This document shows positions 1 to 8,026 of a DNA stretch of 64,000 nucleotides, piece by piece. The DNA is from Cytophagaceae bacterium ABcell3. Lineage in GTDB: Bacteria; Bacteroidota; Bacteroidia; Cytophagales; Cytophagaceae. Numbering within the stretch: the first letter of the stretch is position 1; each line of letters starts with the position of its first letter. Below the pieces are notes generated by a model. The model did no database searches and had not been told where the DNA came from. It saw nothing but the letters and a program-made list of their open reading frames with translations. The position numbers and the translations under genes were made by a program. Where the stretch lies: assembly GCA_030913385.1 (NCBI GenBank), contig CP133159.1, forward strand, positions 1,820,584 to 1,884,583, given 5' to 3'.

Positions 1-1893
1 GAAGGCCGTGTGTATATGGACCTTTACCAAAAATTTGATTGGACAAGTGAAATTGTAGGGCCAAGCTGTGTGTCGGAAGGCGAAAAGGTTACCTACTCTA
101 TCTTTGATTATGTAAGTGGTACTGCGGTAACAAGTTCTGGATATGGTATTGGAATAGACGAGTATAAGTGGTGCTGGCCAGATGGCTGGGAGATCGACTA
201 CAATTCAGCAGATAACAGTTCTATAACTTTAGATGCTAATACCGTCAACCCTGGCCAAGACCAACTCTCTGTAATGGTGGGAAGGTGCAATACGCAGATA
301 GAATTTAAGACCATAGGACTGGGTTTGCCTGAAGCTGTGCTTGACAGTGAGATTTGTGTGTCTGCGAGCAATACCATTGAGCTGGTGCTAAGCACGGTAG
401 AGGATGTGCGCTATACTCTTGACCTAGGTGACTATACCCTTGCCAACGGTGGAGACTTGTCATTTGTGGGAACTGGGGGCAATATCAGCAGGGTCATCGA
501 TGTAGGTGAAGATGAAAGTGGAAGCATTACGGTGATATCTTCTGCCGTCAGCGGCGGCGGTTTCTGTGCGGAGCAGCCACGTTCAGATGTATTTACTTTT
601 GAAAGGGGCTTTACCGGTGGAGAAATAGACGGCCCAGAGTGCTTGGTGCCGGGCGAAACGTATCAGTTTAGTGTGGAGGGCAGTGGACCTGTTACATGGG
701 ATTTCCCTCAGGGCATAACTATAGAGAGCAACCCGGACAATGCTGCCTCGGTAAGTGTTTCTGTAGGCGAATCATTTGTTGAAGGAAACGTTTCTGTCTC
801 TGGTGGCTGTGAGGGAGTAACTACTATTACGAAATGGCTTAAAAAAGGGCCGGCGGCACCATCTGAGATTGTAGGGCCTGAGTGTATTAGCCAAAATACC
901 AACTACGAGTACAGTGTTACTGACGGGCATGGCGATACGTATCAATGGAACTTACCACAAGGTTTCAGCCCACAAAGCCTTTTGGGAGGAGCATCTATAA
1001 ACCCTCATAGTGGCAATACTACCGGTGGAACTATTTCTGTGGTTGCCAAAATAGACGGTTGTCCAGATGCAGCGCCTGTTGAGAAAGAGGTTTTTGTTTC
1101 TCCAGGTGCCATTCACTCTATTGATGCAAGCCAACCATGCTTGAACAGTGGCATTGCAGACCAAGTGACCCTTACTGCTAATCCAGATAACTTTGGAAGT
1201 TATGAGTGGGACTTGCCTGCTGGTTGGTCTTTTGCAGGAGGTAACACAGACGCTGCCAGTGTAACAGTAAATACTGATGGAACAGGAGGCGAAGTAAGTG
1301 TAAGGGCATTAGCCGGAGGTAATTGTCCTGACGGCCCTGAGTACAACCAAAACTTTGCTGCTGAAGGTATTGGACAGCCGGTTTCTATTAGCAGACATAG
1401 TACAGACTTCGGGGGAGAGTATCTTGAAGTGAATGTATGGGCGCAGTCTTATCAATGGTATGTAGATGGGGTTGCTCTTGCTGGCGAAGACCGTCGTATA
1501 CTGGACTTGCCTTTCTATGATGGAGAAAGCCGTGAATATTGCGTAGATGTGAGCAATGGTGACTGTATATCAAGAGAATGTTTAAGTTCTGAGTATATTA
1601 AAAGCATGCGTATTTCTCCAGAAAGCATGGAAGTTTCTGAAGAAAAGAAACAAGCATCTTCTGTAAGGATATCTCCTAACCCTGTTTCTGAGACCTTAAG
1701 GATAGAAGCAGCGTCTGACCTAGAAGGTACTTCATTTAGTGTGGTGTCAATGAAAGGCGACGAAGTTGCCAGTGGACAATTTGGTTTAAAAGAAGTGAAA
1801 GTTAATGTTAGTGATTGGCCTAGTGGTACTTATATAGTTAAGTATGTTCTTAACGGAGAAGCCCATGCCAAGAAGGTAAATGTAGTGAAGTAA
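1..1893 (+). CDS. T9SS cargo protein with PKD-like domains (5' partial)
   Basis: This is the C-terminal part of a secreted surface protein. The frame is open to the window edge, so the true start lies upstream; the GTG at 10 is only the first possible start codon inside the window. The visible 630 or so residues contain about five Cys-containing beta-sandwich segments of PKD-like type, each opening with a pattern like 'GPECLVPGETYQF' or 'GPECISQNTNYEY' and carrying a 'W..P.G' core. Near the C-terminus the sequence 'VRISPNPVSETLRIEA' followed by '...PSGTYIVKYVLNG' is a typical T9SS type A sorting domain. By family knowledge, such proteins cross the outer membrane through the Por/Gld machinery and are then anchored or released. 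A good hairpin terminator follows. The ligand or substrate cannot be told from this part. Confidence 0.85.
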   Translation, partial: EGRVYMDLYQKFDWTSEIVGPSCVSEGEKVTYSIFDYVSGTAVTSSGYGIGIDEYKWCWPDGWEIDYNSADNSSITLDANTVNPGQDQLSVMVGRCNTQIEFKTIGLGLPEAVLDSEICVSASNTIELVLSTVEDVRYTLDLGDYTLANGGDLSFVGTGGNISRVIDVGEDESGSITVISSAVSGGGFCAEQPRSDVFTFERGFTGGEIDGPECLVPGETYQFSVEGSGPVTWDFPQGITIESNPDNAASVSVSVGESFVEGNVSVSGGCEGVTTITKWLKKGPAAPSEIVGPECISQNTNYEYSVTDGHGDTYQWNLPQGFSPQSLLGGASINPHSGNTTGGTISVVAKIDGCPDAAPVEKEVFVSPGAIHSIDASQPCLNSGIADQVTLTANPDNFGSYEWDLPAGWSFAGGNTDAASVTVNTDGTGGEVSVRALAGGNCPDGPEYNQNFAAEGIGQPVSISRHSTDFGGEYLEVNVWAQSYQWYVDGVALAGEDRRILDLPFYDGESREYCVDVSNGDCISRECLSSEYIKSMRISPESMEVSEEKKQASSVRISPNPVSETLRIEAASDLEGTSFSVVSMKGDEVASGQFGLKEVKVNVSDWPSGTYIVKYVLNGEAHAKKVNVVK

Positions 1894-1914
1894 TCTTAAA
1901 CTTTTACTATTATA

Positions 1915-1949
1915 AAAAGAGGTTACCGTTCTTAGCGGTAGCCTCTTTT
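1915..1949. terminator. Bidirectional intrinsic terminator
   Basis: A 14-bp stem (1915-1928 with 1936-1949, one G-T wobble, 7-nt loop) has an A-run on the left arm and a T-run on the right arm. It lies between convergent genes: the T9SS cargo gene on + and the sensor kinase on -. Confidence 0.8.
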
Positions 1950-1974
1950 GTTACTCATGCTCTGCTATAGTATA

Positions 1975-2005
1975 CCCCTCCCGTTGCTGGTGTTTTCACC
2001 AACAA
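1975..2005 (+). repeat. Solo REP-like palindrome
   Basis: A C-rich lead (CCCCTCCC) is followed by an imperfect palindrome with arms at 1984-1992 and 1997-2005 and a TTTT loop. The same C-rich-plus-palindrome pattern bounds the transposase gene at 3531-3563 and, inverted, at 4257-4289. This copy stands alone in the 3' intergenic space between convergent genes, as REP elements commonly do. The single mismatch in its stem sets it apart from the two perfect copies. Confidence 0.7.
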
Positions 2006-2011
2006 AGAGGC

Positions 2012-3355
2012 CTAGCCATTGTATAAAGGGACGGTAAACTTAAAAGTTGCCCCTTCGCCTTTTTGGCTTTCAGCCCAAATCTTGCCACCGTTTTTTTCAA
2101 CAAAGTCCTTGCAAAGCAGTAAGCCTAACCCTGAACCTTCTTCCATTTGTGTCCCTTTGGTAGTAATTTGTGAGCCTACCTTAAAAAGTTTATTAAGGGT
2201 TTTTTCGTCCATTCCAATGCCCTCGTCACGGATTGATACGAGCAAGTGTTTCTCCTTTTTCTCAGACTCTATATAAATGTTGCTACTTTCTTGAGAAAAC
2301 TTGATGCTGTTGTTCAATAAGTTTCTGATGACAGTACAGACCATATAATGGTCTGCAAATATCTGGTAATCTTGTACATGGTTAATTGCACGAATATTTT
2401 TTTTAGTAGCCATTGGCTGTATTTTATCTATAACTTCTGAGGTCGTTGCTTTAATGTTTAAAGGTTTTGGGTTGTGTTCGGTTTTGTCCATCTGAGCTTT
2501 GGACCATTCTAAAAGCTCTTCCAATAACAGGGCTACTTTGTTAATAGAGTTTTCCAGCATCGTAGATATTTGTTGGCGGTCTTTATCTTCTTTGCTTTGG
2601 TTTAACAATTCCCAAAGCTGTTTTGCCGCATAAATTGGTCCCCGCAAATCATGGCTTATTATTGAAAAGAACTTGTTTTTATTTTGATTCAAAGCCCTTA
2701 GGTCTTGTTCTACTTTCTGGCGACCTTTTATATCCCTTCTGATCAGGTAGACAAAAATTATGGCAATGAAAAAAGCGCCAAAAGTGGTTATTAATAAATA
2801 GTTTCTGCTTATCACTGCTTGGTCTTCTGTCTTGGCTTGGCGCTGTTGTAGCAGATCTAGCTCATAATCTTCTATTTGATTAAATAGGCTGTTGATCCTA
2901 TAGTTTATTTCCGTAGCACTTTGGTAAATTCTGAAAATACTGTCAGAGTCTACGGCTGGGTTGCCTACAGCACCGATCATATTGTTCATTTTCTTAATTC
3001 TTACATTTACACACATTTCCAGGGAGTCTATGATCTTTTGCAACGGTATTTGTTGCCTGGTCAAATATTTTACCATTGCTGTATTTTCATGAATCTGTGC
3101 TACATTTCCATGGAAGTTCTGTAGTAGTTCTTCTCTTCCGTCCGTGATATAGTATGCCCTGGCGTTGCTCTCTGCCCGAACTAAATTTTCTTCAATCTGT
3201 TGCACATGGTTGATTACATTATATGTATACTCTACCATGGCAAAGTTTTCTTTTGCTTGTTCAGAGGAAACAAAGGATAGGTAAATGGAATAAAACAAGA
3301 GTAGGAAAATGATACCAACACCTATGGGCAGTGTTTTTGATATATTTATTTTCAT
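2012..3355 (-). CDS. CHASE3-like membrane sensor histidine kinase
   Basis: A membrane sensor kinase of 448 residues if it starts at the ATG at 3355. The open frame extends up to 3454, but the upstream 33 residues look non-coding, and the ATG at 3355 gives a clean N-terminal membrane segment (LPIGVGIIFLLLFYSIYL). A helical periplasmic region of about 160 residues with 'RAESNARAYYITDGREELL' resembles CHASE3, and a second membrane segment (LITTFGAFFIAIIFVYLI) follows. The kinase core has the H-box 'FSIISHDLRGP' (His about 235), N-box 'NLLNNSIKFS', G1 'DEGIGMD' and G2 'GSGLGLLLCKDFVEKNGG'. There is no receiver domain and no response regulator next door, so it is an orphan kinase. The ligand is unknown. 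Confidence 0.85.
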   Translation of the reverse strand: MKINISKTLPIGVGIIFLLLFYSIYLSFVSSEQAKENFAMVEYTYNVINHVQQIEENLVRAESNARAYYITDGREELLQNFHGNVAQIHENTAMVKYLTRQQIPLQKIIDSLEMCVNVRIKKMNNMIGAVGNPAVDSDSIFRIYQSATEINYRINSLFNQIEDYELDLLQQRQAKTEDQAVISRNYLLITTFGAFFIAIIFVYLIRRDIKGRQKVEQDLRALNQNKNKFFSIISHDLRGPIYAAKQLWELLNQSKEDKDRQQISTMLENSINKVALLLEELLEWSKAQMDKTEHNPKPLNIKATTSEVIDKIQPMATKKNIRAINHVQDYQIFADHYMVCTVIRNLLNNSIKFSQESSNIYIESEKKEKHLLVSIRDEGIGMDEKTLNKLFKVGSQITTKGTQMEEGSGLGLLLCKDFVEKNGGKIWAESQKGEGATFKFTVPLYNG

Positions 3356-3480
3356 ATATATATTCTCAAGAAAAAAGTAAAAAATCACGTCTGCTAATTG
3401 GCAAGTGTACATGATTTTAGTCGCTTTTCTTGCAATAAGGGCATGGGGCTTCATTGCTTGGGCTAAAATAAACTTGCCTT

Positions 3481-3529
3481 AGTATGTATTGATAAACAAG
3501 TCAATTAATAATATGTTTAAAGGGTAAGT
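3481..3529. repeat. 49-bp direct repeat, left copy
   Basis: These 49 bases are repeated exactly at 4290-4338. The two copies bracket the REP/RAYT element at 3530-4289. The repeat is AT-rich and starts AGTATGTATTGATAAACAAG. It looks like a long duplication of the insertion site or the product of a recombination event. Confidence 0.9.
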
Positions 3530-3540
3530 CCCCCCCCCTC

Positions 3541-3563
3541 GTTGTTGGTGTTTCACCAACAAC
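3541..3563 (+). repeat. REP palindrome, left end of RAYT element
   Basis: A perfect 10-bp stem (3541-3550 with 3554-3563) around a TTT loop, preceded by a run of C at 3530-3538. It is the likely recognition hairpin of the neighbouring HUH transposase. Confidence 0.8.
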
Positions 3564-3696
3564 TACTATAGTTGTTTTATATGCAGTATCTGTGAGATAT
3601 TGGCAAAGTAAGTTATTGTATATTCAATATTTGCGATAAATGGCTTTAGTTTATATTTTAGGTAAAAACTTCTTCCAATGAATGATGCTTTAAAAG

Positions 3697-4221
3697 ATGA
3701 ACATGAAAAAATTGTTTATTTTTACCGCTTCAGTATATAAATGGAAACTCCTTCTTAAACCAGACAAATACAAACAAATTATCATTGATAGTTTAAAATA
3801 TTTGTCAGATAATGGACAGGTGAAGGTATATGCGTTTGTAATTATGCCTAATCACCTTCATTTGCTTTGGAAGGTTGCCCCACTGTGTAAATTAGAGGAT
3901 GTTCAGAGGAATTTTCTAAAATTCACTGGGCAAATGATTAAATTTGATTTAGCAAAAAATCACCTTAATGTATTAGAGCATTTTCGTGTTGATTTGAAAG
4001 ATCGAAAGTACCAATTTTGGCAAAGAAATTCATTAAGTAAGTATCTTAGCTCTAGAAAGGTTATTGAACAGAAACTGGACTATATACATAATAATCCTGT
4101 ACAGGGGAAATGGCGGTTAGCACTTGGCCCGTTGAATTATTATTTTTCGTCTATGAGGTTTTATGAAGAAGGTAAGGATGATTTCGGTTTTTTAACTCAT
4201 TATATGTCATTCTTTGAGTGA
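3697..4221 (+). CDS. REP-associated tyrosine transposase (RAYT, IS200-like HUH)
   Basis: A single-domain Y1 transposase of 174 residues. The HUH motif is in 'VIMPNHLHLLW' (His53 and His55), and the candidate catalytic tyrosine is Tyr129 in 'LDYIHNNPVQGKW', a signature shared by RAYTs. By family knowledge, these enzymes bind the REP hairpin as single-stranded DNA and form a 5'-phosphotyrosine link; several are thought to be domesticated. The gene lies between two inverted REP hairpins and is intact, with no frameshift, so it may still be active. The start could be Met1 or Met3. The AT-rich composition resembles the flanking intergenic DNA more than the neighbouring genes. Confidence 0.85.
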   Translation: MNMKKLFIFTASVYKWKLLLKPDKYKQIIIDSLKYLSDNGQVKVYAFVIMPNHLHLLWKVAPLCKLEDVQRNFLKFTGQMIKFDLAKNHLNVLEHFRVDLKDRKYQFWQRNSLSKYLSSRKVIEQKLDYIHNNPVQGKWRLALGPLNYYFSSMRFYEEGKDDFGFLTHYMSFFE

Positions 4222-4256
4222 AAATATGAATGTTAGGTGTGGGGGAGTTTAGGTGG

Positions 4257-4280
4257 CTTGTTGGTGAAAACACCAACAAG
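4257..4280 (-). repeat. REP palindrome, right end of RAYT element
   Basis: A perfect 10-bp stem (4257-4266 with 4271-4280) around an AAAA loop, followed by GGGGAGGGG. Read on the minus strand it is the same C-rich-plus-hairpin unit as at 3530-3563 and 1975-2005. Confidence 0.8.
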
Positions 4281-4289
4281 GGGAGGGGA

Positions 4290-4338
4290 AGTATGTATTG
4301 ATAAACAAGTCAATTAATAATATGTTTAAAGGGTAAGT
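4290..4338. repeat. 49-bp direct repeat, right copy
   Basis: Exact copy of 3481-3529 on the far side of the RAYT element. It ends about 95 bp before the acyl-CoA synthetase start, so it may carry part of that gene's upstream region. Confidence 0.9.
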
Positions 4339-4432
4339 TTTCCTATAAAGCACGGCCCAATATTTTTTTTGGTCATTTTTATTCATAGATTGATTTTTCC
4401 GTATATGTATTTAGAATTATTTTTTTGACAAT

Positions 4433-6451
4433 ATGAAAAATGCTGTAAATGTACTGACACCTCAGCTTGCATTTGAATACTTTAAGGTGGCTGGCAAAGG
4501 GACTACTGAAGAGAAAGCGAATTTATGGAAGAAAATTGCTGCTCAAGTAGGAGGAAAAGCTGATTTTGAATCTTTGTGCCATATTTACCTTCAAATATTT
4601 GCCAGTGAAGAGGTGCCTATAGCTTGGGTGCCTGATGAAAGTACAGTAGAGCGTTCTAATATTGCCCGCTTGATGCATGGTTTAGATATCCCTACCTATA
4701 AGAAACTGCACCAGTGGTCGGTTGAAAACCGTGAAGCCTTCTGGGAGCGGACCATTAATTTCTTGGATATAAAATTTTCTAAACCTTTTACCAAAGTCAT
4801 GGACTTGAGCAAGGGGGTAGAAAATCCTGAATGGCTTTCGGGGGCTACTTTAAATATAGTAGAAAGCTGCCTTCAAGGACGAAAAGAACAAGACGCTATA
4901 GTTTATGCATTAGAAGGTGCTGCCAATATTGAACGGGTAACTTACGAAGCATTAGGTAAAAAAGTCAAGCAATTTGCTTCAGGGCTGGAAAGTGTAGGTT
5001 TTCAGAAAGGAGACCGTATTGTCTTGTATATCCCATTATGTATGGAAGCGGTGGTAGCCTATTTGGGTATTATCAAAGCCGGAATGGTGGTGGTTTCTGT
5101 GGCAGATAGTTTTTCTGCTACTGAATTGCGTAAAAGGATTGAAATGACAGATGCTTCAGGTGTTGTTTGTTGTGATGGCTATACCTATGGTGGCCGATAT
5201 CTTGACGTTATCTCCCGGGTACGTGAAGCGGTACCTGAAAAATTAATTTTCTGCCGGTTAGCAGGGGAAGACGAGAAGAAATCCGGGGAAATGTATTTTG
5301 AAGAACTACTTGGCAATGATGCATTTCAAGCAGTAGAAGCTAAACCTGACGATTTGATCAATATTTTGTTTTCGTCAGGTACGACCAAAGAGCCTAAAGC
5401 TATTCCGTGGACACACCTGACACCTATCAAATGTGCTTCTGATGGCTTTTATCATCAAGACATCAAACCTGAAGATGTGGTGACTTGGACTACTGGTATG
5501 GGTTGGATGATGGCTCCATGGCTTATTTTTGCCACTTTAATTAATAAAGCCACTATGGCTATTTATACAGGTGCAGCTACTGGTGAAGACTATGCATCAT
5601 TTGTAAAAGAAGCAAGAGTCTCTGTGCTGGGCACTATACCTTCTGTGGTCAAAGCGTGGCGTGCTAAAGACTTTCATAAAAAAGTAGATTGGAAAGTTCG
5701 CTTGTGGAGTTCTACAGGCGAGCCTTCCAATCCGGAAGATTACTTTTATTTGATGTATTTGAGCGGCTTCAAAGCTCCTATAGTGGAGTATTGTGGTGGT
5801 ACAGAAATTGGAGGTGCTTACATCACTGGCACTGTAGTTCAACCGGCATCGCCATCGGTATTTACTACACCTGCACTCGGGTTAGATTTTTACCTTCTTG
5901 ATCAGCAGGGGAAACCAGTAGGGGAAGGCGTGGCAGGAGAAGTGTTTATCGTGCCACCTTCTATAGGGCTTACCCAAAAACTGCTTAACCGGGACCATCA
6001 TGAAGAATATTATCAGCATGTGCCTGCTGGTCCGAATGGTGAGGCTTTGAGGAAACATGGAGATGCTTTTGAAGTCCATGAAGAAATGGGGGTTGAGTTC
6101 TTTAAAAGTTCAGGAAGGGTAGATGATGCCATGAACTTAGGCGGTATCAAAATAAGTGCGGTGGAAATTGAAGAGGTGCTGAATAAGCATGAAGATGTAT
6201 TTGAATGTGCTGCTGTGGCTATTGCTGGTGCTGGGGGAGGGCCTGAAAAACTGGTTGTTTATGTCAAGCCTTTGGTGAAAAATATAGATTTGAATATATT
6301 GAAAAAAGAAATGCAGGATAAACTGTCCAAGGAGCTAAACCCACTTTTTAGAATTTTTGATGTTGTAAAAACAGAAAATCTCCCAAGAACGGCTTCGAAT
6401 AAGTTAATGAGAAGGGTGTTGCGAAACCGATATCTTGATCGGCAAAAGTAA
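4433..6451 (+). CDS. AMP-dependent acyl-CoA synthetase (AAE17/18-like)
   Basis: An adenylate-forming acid-CoA ligase of 672 residues that should activate a carboxylic acid to acyl-AMP and then acyl-CoA in the cytoplasm. The ATP-binding P-loop 'ILFSSGTTKEPKAIPWTH' lies near residue 315, 'EYCGGTEIGG' is the A5 motif, and 'GRVDDAMNLGGIKISAVEIEE' is the C-terminal hinge region. The length (versus about 550 for FadD) and an extra N-terminal 130-residue region starting 'LTPQLAFEYF' set it apart from FadD and bring it closer to acetyl-CoA synthetase-like and plant acyl-activating enzyme 17/18 proteins. The substrate cannot be read from the sequence; a short or medium acid is likely. It is probably monocistronic; the next gene begins 123 bp downstream. 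Confidence 0.8.
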   Translation: MKNAVNVLTPQLAFEYFKVAGKGTTEEKANLWKKIAAQVGGKADFESLCHIYLQIFASEEVPIAWVPDESTVERSNIARLMHGLDIPTYKKLHQWSVENREAFWERTINFLDIKFSKPFTKVMDLSKGVENPEWLSGATLNIVESCLQGRKEQDAIVYALEGAANIERVTYEALGKKVKQFASGLESVGFQKGDRIVLYIPLCMEAVVAYLGIIKAGMVVVSVADSFSATELRKRIEMTDASGVVCCDGYTYGGRYLDVISRVREAVPEKLIFCRLAGEDEKKSGEMYFEELLGNDAFQAVEAKPDDLINILFSSGTTKEPKAIPWTHLTPIKCASDGFYHQDIKPEDVVTWTTGMGWMMAPWLIFATLINKATMAIYTGAATGEDYASFVKEARVSVLGTIPSVVKAWRAKDFHKKVDWKVRLWSSTGEPSNPEDYFYLMYLSGFKAPIVEYCGGTEIGGAYITGTVVQPASPSVFTTPALGLDFYLLDQQGKPVGEGVAGEVFIVPPSIGLTQKLLNRDHHEEYYQHVPAGPNGEALRKHGDAFEVHEEMGVEFFKSSGRVDDAMNLGGIKISAVEIEEVLNKHEDVFECAAVAIAGAGGGPEKLVVYVKPLVKNIDLNILKKEMQDKLSKELNPLFRIFDVVKTENLPRTASNKLMRRVLRNRYLDRQK

Positions 6452-6574
6452 TAATGTTTAGATGTTTCTTGGATGGTTCGGGAGCAATATGAATGCTGTT
6501 ATGAGGTTTCAGTTGGATTTGTGGGGCAGCTTTTTTAAATTTTAGGATTGTTAATATTTTATTTTTGATTTATT

Positions 6575-7132
6575 ATGGCACAAACTCCTTCAAATATGGT
6601 TCCCTTGGGATCTCAAGCCCCAGACTTTTCGCTTCCTGATACAGTAACGGGCAAGGAATTTACACTGCAAGATTTAAAATCTGATAAGGCTACAGTAATC
6701 ATGTTCATCTGTAACCATTGTCCATTCGTTAAGCACATCAATCATGAATTGGTCCGGCTGGCCAAAGATTATATTCCCAAAGGTGTTTCTGTTATTGCTA
6801 TTAGCTCCAACGATGTCAAAAACTACCCAGATGATGCACCGGACAAAATGAAAATACATGCTGAAAAGGAAGGGTACCCTTTCCCTTATTTGTATGATGA
6901 AACGCAAAAGGTAGCCAAAGCTTACGATGCCGCTTGTACCCCTGACTTTTATATTTATGATGGTAGCTTAAACCTGGCTTACCGTGGGCAACTGGATGAT
7001 TCAAGACCAAAAAGCGATGTGCCGGTAACAGGGAAAGATATTAGAGCTGCTTTAGATGCCATGCTTGCTGGAAATCCTGTTTCATCCGAGCAGAAGCCAA
7101 GTGTAGGGTGCAATATCAAATGGTTGGTTTAA
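6575..7132 (+). CDS. Thioredoxin-fold redoxin (AhpC/TSA, PRX-like)
   Basis: A cytoplasmic thioredoxin-like protein of 185 residues. The 'GSQAPDFSLPDTVTGKEFTL' opening is that of the AhpC/TSA and redoxin families. The active site is 'CNHCPF' (Cys46 and Cys49), as in the PRX-like-1 subgroup, with the downstream 'GVSVIAISSND' and the cis-proline region 'CTPDFYIYD'. No signal peptide is present. It probably reduces peroxides or protein disulfides, but the electron partner is unknown. The C-terminal 'PSVGCNIKW' motif is typical of this subgroup. The start codon is the ATG at 6575, with AT-rich upstream sequence and no clear Shine-Dalgarno site. Confidence 0.85.
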   Translation: MAQTPSNMVPLGSQAPDFSLPDTVTGKEFTLQDLKSDKATVIMFICNHCPFVKHINHELVRLAKDYIPKGVSVIAISSNDVKNYPDDAPDKMKIHAEKEGYPFPYLYDETQKVAKAYDAACTPDFYIYDGSLNLAYRGQLDDSRPKSDVPVTGKDIRAALDAMLAGNPVSSEQKPSVGCNIKWLV

Positions 7133-7156
7133 TCAGCAATATTTTTAGATAATTAC

Positions 7157-7192
7157 TAGCCCCTAAGTTCACTAAGGTAGAGCTTGGGGCTA
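7157..7192. terminator. Hairpin between convergent genes
   Basis: Stem of 7157-7167 with 7183-7192 (one bulged base), lying in the 72-bp gap between the convergent redoxin and flavodoxin-fold genes. The T-run after it is weak, so termination is inferred mainly from position. Confidence 0.5.
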
Positions 7193-7204
7193 TGTTTCGT
7201 TTTA

Positions 7205-7855
7205 CTAACTTTCTTTTTGGGCTGCTTCGTAAAGTGTGTTTAGGTTGTTAGGGTTGGGGTGCTGTTTAAGCAATTGCGCATACCAAAAAGTATTATGCAC
7301 CAAAAAATGGCAAGTTTTATTGGTATATAAATGTTTAGCGCCTCCTTCTTTTATGTAGCTTTCGCCAGGACCTGCCTCGCCCACCCAGTAGCAGTCTGAG
7401 TTTGGCGGAATGGTGCAACCCAAGTGCATCATGTTGAACAATGTTTGGGAAGCGACCATGTGGGCGCCATCTTCATTGCCTGTTATAATTGTGCCTGCTA
7501 CTTTATTATAAAGTGGGTACTGACCATTGTCTTTATTTGCTTGGGTGTAAGAGCCGTCAAGCCTCTCCATGAGTTGCTGTACCAGAGAGGAGCGATTGCC
7601 AAACCAAATGGGCGAACCTACAATGAGAATATCTGCTTCTTTAATTTTATTATAAATCAAGGGGAACTCATCTTTTTCATCAACTTTTTCCGGAACTATC
7701 CCTAGGCTTATATGATAATCAGCTAAGCGCAAGATTTCTGTTTGGGCTCCTAATGAGTTAAATATTGCTTCTGCTTTTTTGATTAAAGCTTCTGTATTAG
7801 AGGTCTCAGGAGTTTTCTTTAAAGTACAATTAAGAAATAAGGTCTTTATACGCAT
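7205..7855 (-). CDS. Flavodoxin-family NAD(P)H-dependent oxidoreductase
   Basis: A 216-residue flavodoxin-fold protein. The N-terminal beta strand and phosphate loop 'LFLNCTLKKTPETSNTEALI' and the second FMN-contact region 'ADILIVGSPIWFGNRSS' are typical of the FMN-reductase/WrbA-like superfamily. The third FMN region is 'AGTIITGNEDGAHMV'. It should bind FMN and use NAD(P)H to reduce quinones or other small substrates in the cytoplasm; the physiological substrate is not evident. It is divergent from the hybrid kinase at 8027, with about 170 bp of shared upstream sequence, and convergent with the redoxin gene. No partner gene is adjacent. Confidence 0.8.
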   Translation of the reverse strand: MRIKTLFLNCTLKKTPETSNTEALIKKAEAIFNSLGAQTEILRLADYHISLGIVPEKVDEKDEFPLIYNKIKEADILIVGSPIWFGNRSSLVQQLMERLDGSYTQANKDNGQYPLYNKVAGTIITGNEDGAHMVASQTLFNMMHLGCTIPPNSDCYWVGEAGPGESYIKEGGAKHLYTNKTCHFLVHNTFWYAQLLKQHPNPNNLNTLYEAAQKES

Positions 7856-8026
7856 AAGTTTCCTGGTTTTAATAGTATGGTTAATGGTTTAGCACGATTT
7901 TTGTTTGGAATAATGTAAGGCAGAAGCTATTTTTTTGTAAGTTTCTTAAATATTTTTATTTATTTTTATACGAAACTTTTTTTGTTAGGTATTTTAAATC
8001 CGGAAAAAGGCAGGTATGGGTGAAAT

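Larger units (their letters stand above)
3530..4289 (+). mobile_element. RAYT transposon flanked by inverted REP palindromes
   Basis: A 760-bp element bounded by 49-bp direct repeats. The left end has a C-run, then a perfect 10-bp stem with a 3-nt loop (3541-3563). The right end has a perfect 10-bp stem with a 4-nt loop (4257-4280), then GGGGAGGGG, so the ends are inverted copies of each other (C-run plus hairpin). The only gene inside encodes a single-domain HUH transposase. This architecture, a REP-associated tyrosine transposase between inverted REPs, is known from other bacteria. The long flanking duplication is not typical of IS200-like chemistry. Confidence 0.8.

Noticed and set aside
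6560-6567. TATTTTTG as the -7 promoter element of the redoxin gene
   Set aside because: It matches TAnnTTTG but lies only 7 bp before the start codon and has no TTG at suitable spacing.
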